From Apostichopus japonicus (taxonomy: Eukaryota > Echinodermata > Holothuroidea > Aspidochirotida > Stichopodidae): a DNA stretch of 64,000 bases. Below the pieces are notes generated by a model. The model did no database searches. It saw only the letters and a program-made list of their open reading frames with translations, and was not told the origin of the DNA. The translations under genes and the position numbers were made by a program. The stretch spans positions 32,771,989 to 32,835,988 of the forward strand of contig NC_092572.1 of assembly GCF_037975245.1 (NCBI RefSeq), in the 5' to 3' direction. Within the stretch, counting starts at the first letter, position 1. Every line of letters begins with the position of its first letter. Below, in pieces: positions 42,370 to 53,727 of this stretch.

Positions 42370-42410
42370 GTAGGCCTGACGTTTCGATCCTAGCAGGATC
42401 TTCTCCGTTT
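42370..42410. repeat. Short hairpin repeat word
   Basis: CTGACGTTTCGATCCTAGCA followed by GGATCTTCTCC contains the perfect stem GATCCT-AGC-AGGATC. It looks like the edge of a dispersed repeat. No full element is delimited. Confidence 0.4.
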
Positions 42411-43018
42411 CCCCTCCCCACCCCCACCCCCTGTCGCCCGTCTGCTCGTGGCTCTCTTCCAAATTTTTCTCAACACTTTTCTGTCTTTGTCATTCTCTTG
42501 TTAAGAGATACTTTGTCTATCTACAGTTTATCTCCTACATATACCTCTTCGCTTCCCCCGGCCTATTGGTTTCATTCTTCTCTCCATCCATTGTCTACTG
42601 ATCCTCTTACATCTATCTTTTTTGTGTTCACCCTGCTAATTAACCTGTCTGTAGTCTTTGCGTGTATTTGCCCCTCCTGTTACCGTTACTTGTTATTCAG
42701 CCTCATTCACTTGTATCACATGACCATTTTCATCAGCCTCCTAAGATTCTGGAAATCTGGATAAATTGGAAATGCGCATACTCTCCGTCTGTATACTTTG
42801 TGTTGTTTTTGCTACAATGTGTTGGTAGCAAACTTGGCCGTGAAAGGAGAGATAAGGACCTTGAAACATTATGATACTTCTTTTTTTACAAAAATCAAGC
42901 CAGGAAAGATGAGAGTAGACAGAGAAATTAAAGGTTTGGAAACAAACAAATAAAATATGACAATTAATTTGTGGGTCACAGTATTGTCTGAATCGGATTA
43001 AACGATAACTCTCTAGTG
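42411..43018. other. Pyrimidine-rich intergenic stretch
   Basis: CT-rich DNA from 42,410 to about 42,760, then ordinary AT-rich sequence. No supported gene. Confidence 0.4.
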
Positions 43019-43457
43019 CAGGGGCCTATCCAGGATTTTCTGACCCGGGGGCGCCAAGTACTATCTAAGCGGAGCGCCACCATCGGTTGGCGCGCAGCGT
43101 ACAAGAAAATTTTCTGGTTTTGATACCCCCTAGATCACCCGAAATGGTACTTCTCAGACTTAAAAATGACCAACCAGATGTACACTTTTGCCTGAGAATC
43201 AAGTACTTCCCAATAGTTTTTTCCCCATCCATAACCTTTTTGAAGATTGTCACCAGTCACAAATCATGTTCGACCTCATCGCATGTCCTGTGGATCATTG
43301 CTTGTGTAGGTGATTCTACGTCGCGGCCCACAATACGTGTCAGCCCCACTTTTCGAGGTTTTCCCATCTACACAGGACATTTGGTTGTTTACATTCGCAT
43401 CCCGCGGTATACTGCGCAACTTTGACGGATCGTAAGGTACACGATGGCATACGATGT

Positions 43458-44234
43458 CAGGTGCGTATCCAGGGGGGGGGCGTTGGGGGCGCGCGCCCCC
43501 CGGGTAAGAAAAAGAGGAGAGAAAAAAAAAAGAAGAAAAAAGAAGAGGGGAAAAAAGAAGAGGAGGAGAGGAAGGAAGAGAAAAGAAAAAGAAGAAAGAG
43601 AGAAAAAGGAGAAAAAGAGGGAGTAAAAGAAAAACGCGAAGACACCGGGAAGAGAAAGAGGAACAAAGACATCATTACAGCGCTGAAGGGTAGCCAGTGA
43701 CGGATCAATGATTTCGTAAAAGTTTGACTCACCCTACCCCTTACACCGACAACTCCAATTTTTGACGTTTCCATTTTCCTCTCTCACTAATGATCTATAT
43801 ATATACTATATATGGTCTATCATAACGCGTGTGTAGAATTGTGCTATCAAACCAACTGTGGCTGGTCTCGAACTCGATCGTGTCGTTGGGGAACATGACG
43901 ATTTTTGGGATGGGGGCGACCGCCCGCCCCCCCCCCCATTCAGCATTGTTTTAAATGATATCGCTAAGTAATTTCAAAATAGAAAGTGCTTAGATGCAAC
44001 TTACAAGGCCTGGGAAGTGTCATTTCCAGCGATCTGGGAGACATTTTCGGCCAAAATTTGCTTGTACGCTTCGCGCTAACAAATGGTCCTGTGTAGTGCC
44101 ATTTCCAGCGATCTGGGAGGCATTTTCGGCCAAAATTTTCTTGTACGCTTCGCGCCAACCTGTGGTGGCGCTACGCTGAGATAATTTGCCTACAGGCTTC
44201 GCCCTCCCTTGGCAAATTCCTCGCTACGCGCCTG
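43458..44234 (+). mobile_element. Element Y, copy 1
   Basis: Bounded by CAGGTGCGTATCCAGG and CTACGCGCCTG. It contains a purine-only tract (about 43,505-43,660), the words CTGGCTACCC (as its complement), GACGTTTCCATTTT and ACTCGATCGTGTCG, and two module copies with GCGTACAAG. It matches 45,789-46,597 in the opposite orientation along its length. Non-autonomous, inserted inside element X. Confidence 0.75.
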
Positions 44235-44527
44235 TTCGAATTTGTGACGCAAACAGCAGATATCACATCATATCAGTGAGCATGAAAATGGCGTTTCAGG
44301 ATGAAAAGCCTCAAAACTGTCCGACTTGCCTAAAAAAATAACCCAAAATTTCCGTCGCATGCCATCATGTACCGTACGGTCCGTTCAAATTGCGCAGTAT
44401 ACCGCGGGATGCTAATGTAAACAACGACATGTCTCATGTAGATGTATAAAAAGCATGGAGGTCCAATTATGTCAAAACTCTCTTTTACATTAGTAATGGC
44501 GAATTAGGGGCTGCACCCCCGCCGCGC

Positions 44528-44909
44528 AGTGGCGGAGCGTCCATACGGTCAGGGGGGCGCATGCCCCCCCCCCTGACGGACTCAAATGGACTGCTGGCGC
44601 GTTTTTCAGCTCTTTACCACTTTTTACTTATTCTAGATTATTGACTTTTTTATTGCGCTCTCATCTACTTATTGACATTTGTCACATTTTCTTCGTGTAA
44701 TTTGGAGATGACACCTATTTATTCTTCGTTTATCTGCAAATTAGCCAGGCCCGGAAAAGGTCATTTCCGGCGATCTAGGGAGTATCTTTACTCAAAAATT
44801 TTATGTACGCTACGCGCCAACCATTGGTGGCGCTCCGCTTAGATAGTGTTGAAAGCGCCCCTACAGACCATTCTCGCTCCTCCTGACCAATACCCCTAGC
44901 TCCGCCACT
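44528..44909. mobile_element. 382-bp MITE with 9-bp target duplication
   Basis: The termini are AGTGGCGGAGC and its inverse GCTCCGCCACT. The 9-bp direct repeat CCGCCGCGC flanks it (44519-44527 and 44911-44919). It carries one inverted copy of the shared module with GCGTACAAG-like text near 44,760-44,850. Nested in element X. Confidence 0.8.
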
Positions 44910-45788
44910 TCCGCCGCGCCTCCTACGCCTATGTGTATAGTGTTCGGTTTCGGAAATATCTGCTATTTTTTCATTTCCTTCAACCAAGTTTTATAATAGC
45001 CGTTATAACAGGTTTTAATATTTGTACACCAATAAATTAACTGTGTCTGAATTTTCGAAAATTTCTGACCAACATTCTGCATCACACTTCCCTCTACTCG
45101 TGCAATTTTGACCAGTCTGTTAGGGGTTCAAGGAAGTTTTTCTATATTGGTTGTCCATAGATGAAATTTTGTACAACATTATGGGTATGTTTTCAAGTGA
45201 GTTTATTCACGAGAAATGTGAATTTTCAAATTCGGAACAAATATGGGGCTTAAAACCTTGAAAAGTGGGGCTGACGGTATTGTTGGCCGTGACGTAGAAT
45301 CACCTACAAAAGCAAAGACCCACAGGAGATGCGATCAGGTCGAACATGATGTGTGCCGGGTTGACAATCTTCAAAAAGGTTATGGATGAAAAAAAAACTA
45401 TTAGGAAATACTTGGTTCTCAGGCAGAAAGTGTACATCTGGTTGGTCATTTCAAGCCCGAGAAGTGCCGTTTCCGGTGATCTGGGGGGTATCAAAATAAG
45501 AAATTTTCTTGTACGCTGTGCGCCAACCGATGGTGGCGCTCCGCTTAGATAGTAATTCGCGCCCCCCGGGTTTGAAAATCCTGGATACGCGCCTGGATGT
45601 AATAACCGATGCTGGCGTATATGATATTGACATTAACATGTTGAACGCGCGCGGAGCGCGCGCAAACTTTTGGTTATTTTTTTCGGGCAAGTCGTTACAG
45701 CCCCAAGTCAAATTGGGCTCCTACGCCCATGACTTCACACATAGACAGTTTTGAGGTTGTTTGCTTTTGTTTGCTTTTTTAATTCGAG

Positions 45789-46597
45789 CAGGCGCGTAGC
45801 GAGGAGTTTGCTAAGTGAGGGACGAAGCCTGTTGGCAGACTATCTAAGCGTAGCGCCACCATGTGTTGGCGCGAAGCGTACAAGAAAATTGTTGGCCGAA
45901 AATGCCTCCCAAATCGCTGGAAACGGCACTACCCAGGACCATTTGTTGGCGCGAAGCGTACAAGCAAATTTTGGTTAAAAATACCTCCCAGATCGCTGGT
46001 AATGAAACTTCCCCGGCCTTGTATGTTGCATTTAAGCATTTTTTATTTTGAAATTACTAAAGATATCATAACAAAATATGCTCAAGGGGTGGGGGGGTGG
46101 GGCAGTCGCCCCCTTCCCGAAATGCGTCATGTTCCCCGACGACACGGTCGAGTTCGAGACCAGCCACAGTTGGTTTCATAGCAGGTTTCATATACACACA
46201 CGCGTTATGATAGACCTTACATATAGTATATATGTACATATACATTATTGAGAGAGGACAAAATGGAAACGTCAAAAATGGAGTTGACGATGTTAGGGGT
46301 AGGGTGAGGCGCACGCCCTTTCGAAATCCTTGATCAGTCACTGGCTACCCTGTGTATGTAATAGGGATCAGCGCTTTAATTACGTCACTGTTTCTCCTTC
46401 TCTTCCAGGTGTCTTGGCGTTTTTCTTTTACTCCCTCCTTTTCTCTTTTTCTCTCTTTCTTCTTTTTCTTTTCCCTTCCTTCCTCTCCTCCTCCTCTTTT
46501 CCCCCCTCTTTTTCCCCTTTTTTCTTCTCCTTTTTTCTCTCCCTTTTTTCTTACCCGGGGGGCGCGCGCCCCCAACGCCCCCCTGGATACGCGCCTG
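45789..46597 (-). mobile_element. Element Y, copy 2 (opposite orientation)
   Basis: Starts CAGGCGCGTAGCGAGG and ends CCTGGATACGCGCCTG, so it is copy 1 reversed. Its pyrimidine-only tract (about 46,425-46,550) corresponds to the purine tract of copy 1. It differs by small indels and substitutions. It lies just outside the right end of element X. Confidence 0.75.
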
Positions 46598-47276
46598 TAG
46601 TTAGTTAGTTAGTCTTTTAGTATGTCTACCCTGAAGTTTAGTTATGCTACATTGCTACTCCAACTGCGATAGGCTGGTCGCTGTATATCATATTGTTAAC
46701 CTCTATAAGAGCCTTTAACGCAGGCTACTCCGAAGTAGAAATATCTCTCGTAAGAAATATTGACCAACTATGACACTCTTCCGACATTAAAGGTGATTGA
46801 TCGATGGATTACAATTGATTTCACGATGTCCAATTTTAGAAGAGAGAAATCAGTCGCCAGGAAGCAATGTTCTGTTTGCTTCGTGAACGAACTGTTTTTC
46901 GTAATTGAGGCCTCGCGTAGAGACTATATGATCCTGCATTTTGAGATAAAATGTGAAGTAGTAGAAACGAAAAATATAAGTCATAAAAACGTGAAAGAAA
47001 TGCCCAAAAGACGAACAGTTAAGTTTTCAGAAATGATAAAATTTTGCAAAACGGAAAATGGTCGCAAAAACGAAAAAAAAAAACCCGAAAGCAAAGATAA
47101 AAGTCTGAAAAACATGCATACTGCTGGTTACATCATTTGAATGTATTATTTATATTTTCATACTTTATTTAACTGCGATATTTTTACCAATTATTTTAAT
47201 ATATTTACAAGTTTTTAGAGATTTAAAATGAAAATTATCCAAAGTCACTGTGCTTAGACATGCAAATACTATTATT
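46598..47276. other. Intergenic region, no supported gene
   Basis: AT-rich DNA. An open stretch near 46,760-47,140 is lysine-rich, has no domain and no good start context, and is probably chance. Confidence 0.4.
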
Positions 47277-47783
47277 TTACATGGTACACACAGCACACGT
47301 CAGTTCATAGCCATCAACATAAGGACCACAAGGAATGCCGCCGCCGGCCCCACTTGATAAACATCTAGCCTCCACCAAATTGAGGGAATCCCGCTTAGTA
47401 TCAGGAGGAATCCCATCCGAGCTAGGTATCACCTGCATCTTTCTATCAACACAAACATGCGTTGACCTTTTATGTACTGAATGAACTCTCGCGGACATCA
47501 AATAACCTCCGTACTCTCTGGTCCATCCATTTGAAGGGCACACATTCGTGCCAGGAATGATCAGTTTAGCGAATCTGGCCGTTGCTATGCAGACTGCGCA
47601 AGGAACATCATACCATCGGGTAGATTGAAGTTGTGGAAAATTAGTTATCTGATATTCAATGCCATGAATAAAAGATCTTTCTGACCCTACGCCAGCTACT
47701 GGAGAATCGTACACAGGGTTTTGCGATAGGCAAAGTTGATTTACTCCGCCCGGAATCCTGCGCGTTTGTTCCCGCGGCGGAGC
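47277..47783 (-). CDS. Exon 4 of the C4-like gene (with +1 frameshift)
   Basis: The acceptor is TTTCAACCGAG. The first part reads GSAAGTNAQDSG in the frame delivered by exon 3. The family-like continuation GGVNQLCLSQNPVYD is in the next frame, after one surplus base in the CCGGGCGG run. The downstream part is fully open to TAA (47277-47279) and keeps the conserved cysteines. Confidence 0.8.
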   Translation of the reverse strand, partial: APPREQTRRIPGGVNQLCLSQNPVYDSPVAGVGSERSFIHGIEYQITNFPQLQSTRWYDVPCAVCIATARFAKLIIPGTNVCPSNGWTREYGGYLMSARVHSVHKRSTHVCVDRKMQVIPSSDGIPPDTKRDSLNLVEARCLSSGAGGGIPCGPYVDGYELTCAVCTM

Positions 47784-50700
47784 CTCGGTTGAAATATAAA
47801 ACGATTTATCATAATGCTGTGCATGCTTTCTTTAGTAGAAAGATTCGTATTTATAATTTTCTCGAAAATTCTATTAGAATTATCTATTTAAGAACCTTTT
47901 GTTGTAGAAACGTGCAGTGTTAGTTGTATACCACCTTGGAGACCACTTTAATACGTTATGAATCGCAACAAAAGACGTCTTTATTTAAGTCAGAAAGGTT
48001 ATTTTACTTAACTGCGTAGGTGTATCACTACCTTCAACCTCCAGCACATCACCTATTTTGGTTGTTTTAAATTGATGTTATTTTCGACATGGATACATTT
48101 TCGCAACTGTAAACGGGGATAAAGGTAGTTAGAATATTTTGTTTGTGTAATCTTGCAAACTATTAAAACAAAAATCATGGGCTATTGCAGAAACTCAAAC
48201 ATCGTTTTCTTCTACTTTTAAATGAATAGATTACCTCACGTACGGACAACATGCAGTATAACTTATTAGATATGCTTCCCGGACGTCCCCATTTTTTTAC
48301 AAACAGGCAAAATCCTCTTTATTTAAGATCTTAACTGTGATCGGTTGAAAATTCGTAGCAATACTTTTTACATATCTCACGCTGAAAAGGTTTTAATTCC
48401 ATCTCAAAAAGTTTTAAGAAATAGTTGAAAACTACTTGCCTGGTGGAATATATACATACATGGTATTTCGGGTATATTGTTTTATCATTAACAATTCTAT
48501 GAAAATTTAAATTAATCTCATCTATTTGTCGGTAATAATTACTGGTGGATTCTTTTTTTCTTTCAAAAATCATTTTAAACTAATAGCATAAAACAATGCG
48601 ATCATAATAGTTTGCTTTTTCAAAAAGAAATTTTTGTAAAAACATTTGTTTGTAATTTACATATCAGCTACCTGTATAAACTAACTGTGAAGAGGATGGA
48701 CAACTATGATGACCCCATCTAACGTAGATGGCTCCACTAGCTGATTCTCCTTGAGGACTTCGGAGATTAGACTGGTCATCTCCGGCTGTAATAGCATACA
48801 CAATAAGACCAGCTTGAAATAGTACGAAGCATGGATCTGAACTAACTTGAAATCTTGTTGAGCATCAGTTAAACGTTAAATGGTGTTCGTACTTCAATAC
48901 AAATACAGACTTACGAATGCCTCTTCTTTACGACATAAGTATCATATTTCTACACTGTTCGGTAACCTGGATACCAAAGCTACAAATCGAAGTACACACT
49001 TCAACTGAAAATAAAACACTATGTGCTATATTCCATTCTTTGGAACTAATTGTCAACCTACGAAGGAATATAGATCTGCAGGTCTTTACGTGAGCCACTT
49101 AAGGTAGAATACGTGTTTAATTGTACAAGCTGCTTTTTCATACATGCGTGTTTGTGGGACAAGACTAATACAATAACAACGATTTCATATTACATCGCAA
49201 AAAGGAAATAATCGTTTGCCCCCAAAGATGAAATGTTCACGGATCAAATGGTAGATTGCTGTAATAGTGTTATTAGTTTAATAACCTAAGGCTCCAGTTC
49301 AGTGACCTGATAAAGGTTATTATCTATATTTTACTTAAATCTAACAAAACTTACTGCTTCTGATCTTTACTGACACTTTATGCTCGTCGGTGTCGTCTAA
49401 TCTACGATTACGAAGATTCCCATGACCTGTTAAGTTTCCCTGTTTGTTTACATCAAGGGGTAGTTTTGTATTGCCCTATGAAATGCAACAAGGAAGAAGC
49501 AAATGTCATTTGCAGGAATGAAACTTGGTGAAATAAAGAAAACATGTTCGGTTGTTACGTTTGTCAACAAAACTAAGATCTAAGACACACTGCAGAACTA
49601 AGTCCCCACCATATTGCAAAACTAAGACTCTTCTGCAAAACCAGAGGGTCAATACTGAGCGGCCTGGGATCCCCCCTCCCTCCCCTTCCCCCACACACAC
49701 TTTCCTTGTTTTGTTTTGTTTATTTTATTTTCGAGGATGAAATTTAAGACGAATGGATGATAATTAAGCATTTTGAGGCCTCTATGGGCTTACTTAATGA
49801 TGTAGCATCCAGCATCAGGACACCACTCCTATAGGCAAATCGTTAACAAGACGGAGTCGTGTCAAAATACACCATATGACTTTTTTGAACAACTAGGGGG
49901 TTGTGCTCCGGTCCCCTTAATGACCACTTCACTCAGTTCATCCACCCTCCCCTCCCCCCGTAAGTCCCTTTGGCATGTGAAACAAAGATTGATAACACAG
50001 AGCTAAGAACTAACCTACACATAAATTGCTCATGTGACTTCCTCTCAGCATACGTAGGCTATGGCTACGTACCATTAGAATGCTATAGCATACTTATACT
50101 ATTTTGTTTTGGAAAGTGTACATTTTAAAGCAGCTTTTTGCGTCATTTTCATATGATTTTCTCAACCTCACTGACTCCACGATGCTATAACGACTTACAT
50201 AACTGATGTATTATGTATTCAATCTTACGTCAAATGGTGGCATAAAAGTTGAAAAATGCACAACTTTCAACGTTGTTTTTCTCCGTTAGGAGCGCAATAA
50301 ACCCGCCCTACGTGAACCTCTGAACGTCATTGACCAATACGTAAAATAACACCATGGTATATTTGTATACATTGTCTATGGCAGTACATGGTATCAACGC
50401 AACTTTTTGAAGCTACCTTTAGCAACGGATCATAACTTAACATGTTTACTACTCACTGATTGGTTAATTAAAACTAGTGGGTTTGATTTGCATATTTTAA
50501 AACTTCTTTTCATTGATACCAAAGTTGCGTTTGCCTGCCAGAGGTGCAACATTCGTTTCATTAATCTAGTTTTCTAGTGTTTATTTATATGACTTGGAAT
50601 TCTTAATAACATCCAGGCATTTTAAACACAAATTCGGGGACCTTCTATTAGCCCCTTTTAGGTTAGTTTTCCCAGTATTTTGGTCCCTACAAATTGAGAT

Positions 50701-51287
50701 TAATAACTGTGTTATGATAATCAAAATAAACCTTTGGGGAAAGGTCTGAAAAAAGACACACGGAACCAAGGACGTCGCTGGAGGGAGAGGTTGGCGTGGG
50801 GGTCCCCAAAACATTTAGGTAAAACTGACTATAGATAGAAATTGGAGTGTTTAATGTTTCAGCATTGTCGGCTACTTTTGTTTTCATTCTCACGATATAT
50901 GCAGCAATTTTGGAAATGTTTGCAGTTAATTTTTCGTTCCAACGTTTAAATAAAGTTCACTTACTTACAAATTCAAATACCTCAAAATTCAACAGCAAAT
51001 TCAATTTCTAAGTAGTAATTTCTTAAACACACATATCATTAAATAAGTTGCAACTAAACTACCATAATTTACCACTATAATTTTGGTTCAGATTTCTCAA
51101 ATATTTAAAACAGAATACAAATATATTCACTTACCAATGTCAAGGGCTGGAATGGTCTTTCTTTCTTCTGGGCAGATTCTTTCGGCGGATTCCGACGGAC
51201 TCTTTCTTCATTGTGACTAGATGCAAACGATATTTTGAATGCGCATAAAACCGTGCCAAGGAACAGAGACAAAATGTAGAGATTCAT
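47277..51287 (-). CDS. Secreted short-chain collagen C4-like protein, four exons, frameshifted
   Basis: Coding exons on the minus strand are 51287-51135, 49439-49355, 48785-48672 and 47783-47277. They join in phase except for one extra base in the last exon near 47,747-47,752; without it the gene would encode 285 residues. It starts with a hydrophobic signal peptide (MNLYILSLFLGTVLCAF) and a basic, Lys/Arg-rich segment, and ends in a Cys-rich domain with GAIYVRWGHHSCP, VPCAVC, CPSNGWTREYGGYLM and GYELTCAVCTM. Proteins with this domain, named short-chain collagen C4-like, are secreted in cnidarians, echinoderms and amphioxus; their function is poorly known. It is a recent pseudogene, a null allele, or a gene with a sequencing indel. 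No collagen Gly-X-Y stretch is seen. Confidence 0.75.
48672..48785 (-). CDS. Exon 3 of the C4-like gene
   Basis: The acceptor is ATGCTATTACAG and the donor is TACAG|GTAGCT. It encodes GAIYVRWGHHSCPSSSQLVY, the diagnostic opening of the domain (GAVYxRWGRxxCP...LVY). The first two bases complete a codon with the A from exon 2, and the last G joins exon 4. Confidence 0.8.
49355..49439 (-). CDS. Exon 2 of the C4-like gene
   Basis: The acceptor is AACAAACAG and the donor is AGAAGCA|GTAAGT. It encodes a polar segment starting GNLTGHGNLRNRRLDD with one NxT sequon. Chosen because it is the only phase-compatible exon I found between exons 1 and 3. The acceptor has a weak pyrimidine tract. Confidence 0.55.
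51135..51287 (-). CDS. Exon 1 of the C4-like gene: signal peptide
   Basis: The ATG at 51287-51285 is followed by MNLYILSLFLGTVLCAFKIS, a strong signal peptide with likely cleavage shortly after. Then comes HNEERVRRNPPKESAQKK, which may be a processed basic propeptide. The donor is ACATTG|GTAAGT. A TATA box lies about 90 bases upstream. Confidence 0.75.
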
Positions 51288-51371
51288 GGTGGAACGAAAT
51301 GAAAATCTTTCGAATGTCTCCCTGAAATATTACTGCATACATAACAGCAGCACAGGGCAGCGTTTTATCGC

Positions 51372-51379
51372 TATATATA
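51372..51379 (-). promoter_or_regulatory. TATA box of the C4-like gene
   Basis: TATATATA on the minus strand inside GAGGGTATATATAGCGATA. It is about 85-95 bases before the ATG, so transcription would start near 51,340-51,350. A focused TATA promoter suits a tissue-specific or inducible secreted protein. Confidence 0.5.
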
Positions 51380-51650
51380 CCCTCAAAACCGTGCCAAAAG
51401 CTCTGCACCTGTTGCAGGTTTAATATAGCTTTTGGTTTTTGCTTATAGTTGCATTTGGTTTAATATGCTTATAAACCTATGCAGGTTTAATTTATAACAG
51501 GAAATTTATCCACCAGTAAAGTCACAAAATATTTAAAATAAACTATTAATATTCATAGGCGGGTGATGAACTCGTTAAGCCTTTCCTTGTAGACATAATT
51601 TCTCGCCTGATTCTTCATCATAAATAATTAAATTGATTTTTTTTTACCTG

Positions 51651-51912
51651 AATATTGCTTACGTAGTGTCCTGATGGTCTTCAACAATTTATAACTTGAC
51701 AATTTGAATAAACACACAGAGCAGAAGTGAGGTTATCGATGAAGACTAAATTTTAGTTTATATATTAAAGTTTATATATTTTAAAAAAAAATTCCCATTT
51801 TCCATGTTATATCTCTATTACAAAAACAGAATATTGCTTATCTAGTTTCCTAATGGTCTTCAACCATTTATTAGGCCTACTTGCCAATTTGAATAAACAC
51901 ACAAAGCAGAAG
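51651..51912. repeat. Local duplication upstream of the C4-like gene
   Basis: The segment at 51,651-51,730 (CTAATGGTCTTCAACCATTT-like, with AATTTGAATAAACACACA) recurs at 51,833-51,912 with about 85-90% identity by eye. It could duplicate regulatory sequence, but nothing specific is recognised. Confidence 0.6.
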
Positions 51913-52180
51913 TCGACTAATAAAATAACTGCAATCCCATACATACGCCCATACATATGTAGACATGTAATGGAACTGCTTATTAACAAAGCAAGACAAC
52001 CTGGTTTAACCATTTCTTCCCACTATGGACCGTTAATGCAATATTCCTTGCTCAATATATGATAAGAAGAGTTGACATCGATCAAAACAAAGCTTCCAGC
52101 ACAGTCTTTTAGAATTAAAGCTGTAATTTCACAAACCTCATCAGTTAATACATCTATCCATAGTGATTTAGATTAATTAG

Positions 52181-52380
52181 ACTGCTCACTTGCTGCTTCC
52201 TGAAAAATCCGAATTTATCTTTATTTCTTTGCCTGGCTATTTATACAAAATTCTAACTCAACTGACAGAAGATATCAGTTTATTGCTATCTAATTCTGAC
52301 TATCCTGTGCTTCCATCGTGTAAAACTCATGCCTCTGATATATTTGTTCCTTCAAATTTTGTTAAAAACATCTCTATTGT
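52181..52380 (+). other. Possible orphan exon, unassigned
   Basis: An open stretch of about 66 codons (contains FIFISLPGYLYKILTQLTED) runs from a possible acceptor TTAATTAG to a strong donor GTG|GTAAGTAT. No domain is recognised and no partner exon found. It may be part of an unseen gene or of a decayed retroelement. Confidence 0.2.
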
Positions 52381-52429
52381 GGTAAGTATCCCTTCCTGCA
52401 AACAGTGGGACGAAACTTCAGATACGTGA

Positions 52430-53690
52430 AATTGAATAAGTTACCATATCACTCCCGAATGGCCAAACTGACTTGTACAATGTACAATATAGTGCAGAAA
52501 GTGTGAATCATTTGATATAATTGTGTGAGTTGATACAGATGAAATGAACAATGTAAGGCAAGCAAAAATACAAGTTCCGAAAGCAAATATTTCCGTAGGT
52601 AGAGTATTGGTTGAATGGAGAATTATTTAATGTAGAATAATAAGGTTCCAGAAAATTTCCGCAATGTTCTAGTCGGGCAAAATTTCCAGTATTTTGTCAA
52701 TTAAGTTACTTCTCATTAGCTTATCATCTTTCCAGCATATTTTGTTGGCCCAAAAATGACTGAAGGCAATTTATAAAATTCGATCGATGGGAGTGGTGGA
52801 AAGTGGAACAAAATCAAACAAACTCTCGACTGACCACAGAAGGTACAATCAAAGAGTTCAAAGTCAAACCAAGTTAAATTTGCCCTACAAATGAAGCACG
52901 TGTGCGTGACACTTTGATTGTTTTAACAGAGGCGGATTTTAGTCGATGATTGATGGTCTCCTTGAGGTACAATCATAGCTGGTAATAGTAATAATGGAGT
53001 GGATACAATCTTTGTTCTAAGTCTTAAGTATACTTCTTACACATTTCCCTTTAACTATATATGCCATTTCTGTCAGCATATATTTGACACATTTGATTAT
53101 AGAAGCTGTAAGTACCTTTTTTTTTATTCCAGATTTGACAAGCGCGAGAAATTCGTAAACAATAAAATGCACCTGTAACTTCTAACTGATACTATTTTCA
53201 CGACCGTCTGTTTTTCAGGTTTTCTTCATGACAAATAGTGAGATAAATGTTCGCGTGCAATATAGAGGTATGATCGCACTACATTGAGTAGTCATTTGTA
53301 ATAATAGGTCAAATGCGCTCTGAAAGACCTACAGTTTCCATTCATTTCAACAATGTCGAATACTCTCCTATAGAGTCAACTTACATTGAACACAAGCTGT
53401 CAATTAACTCTCTGTCGAGTTCGACATTCTTTGTACCATGCACCTCGTAGCGTAATAGTTAGGTAATAGGTTATAGTTAAATAGGATACAAAATGCTATT
53501 CAACAGGAATTTATAGCTCTATAAATGGTTCAGGATGGGTGTAGAAGCCATCTACTATAGCAATCAATTATGGGCCCATGCTTTCTTTCATCCGTGTATA
53601 TTGTGTATGCTTTTTTTACACACTGGTACCTGAATTACAATAAAAATTTAGATTAAAATGTTATGGCAATCAACCCTAAACCAACATATT
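52430..53690. other. Intergenic, nothing recognised
   Basis: AT-rich sequence with frequent stops in all frames. No repeat or gene signal stands out. Confidence 0.4.
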
Positions 53691-53727
53691 TTTATTTGCA
53701 TTTCAAAGTTTTGGAAATGAACCAAAT

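Larger units (their letters stand above)
43019..45595. mobile_element. Element X: long-terminal-inverted-repeat element, 2.6 kb with insertions
   Basis: The left arm 43,019-43,365 is the inverse of 45,252-45,595 over about 345 bp, including the words CATCCATAACCTTTTTGAAG and GGTGATTCTACGTC. The ends read CAGGGGCCTATCCAGG and CCTGGATACGCGCCTG. A further inverted segment pairs 43,366-43,456 with about 44,347-44,446 (GCGCAGTATACCGCGGGATG). The interior is broken by element Y (43,458-44,234) and by a small element (44,528-44,909). No transposase frame is visible. Confidence 0.75.

Noticed and set aside
42365-42410. Hammerhead-ribozyme-like core on the minus strand (stem GATCCTGCTAGGATC followed by GAAACGTC)
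   Set aside because: The required CUGANGA box reads CGGAGAA, losing two core bases including the catalytic G, and no stem I can be formed. At most a decayed relic.
43422-43700. Lys/Glu-rich open frames and their Phe/Ser-rich antisense counterparts
   Set aside because: Direct consequence of the purine-only tract inside element Y.
46760-47140. Lys-rich open frame of 126 codons
   Set aside because: No conserved motif, no proper start context, and low-complexity AAA runs. Likely chance in AT-rich DNA.
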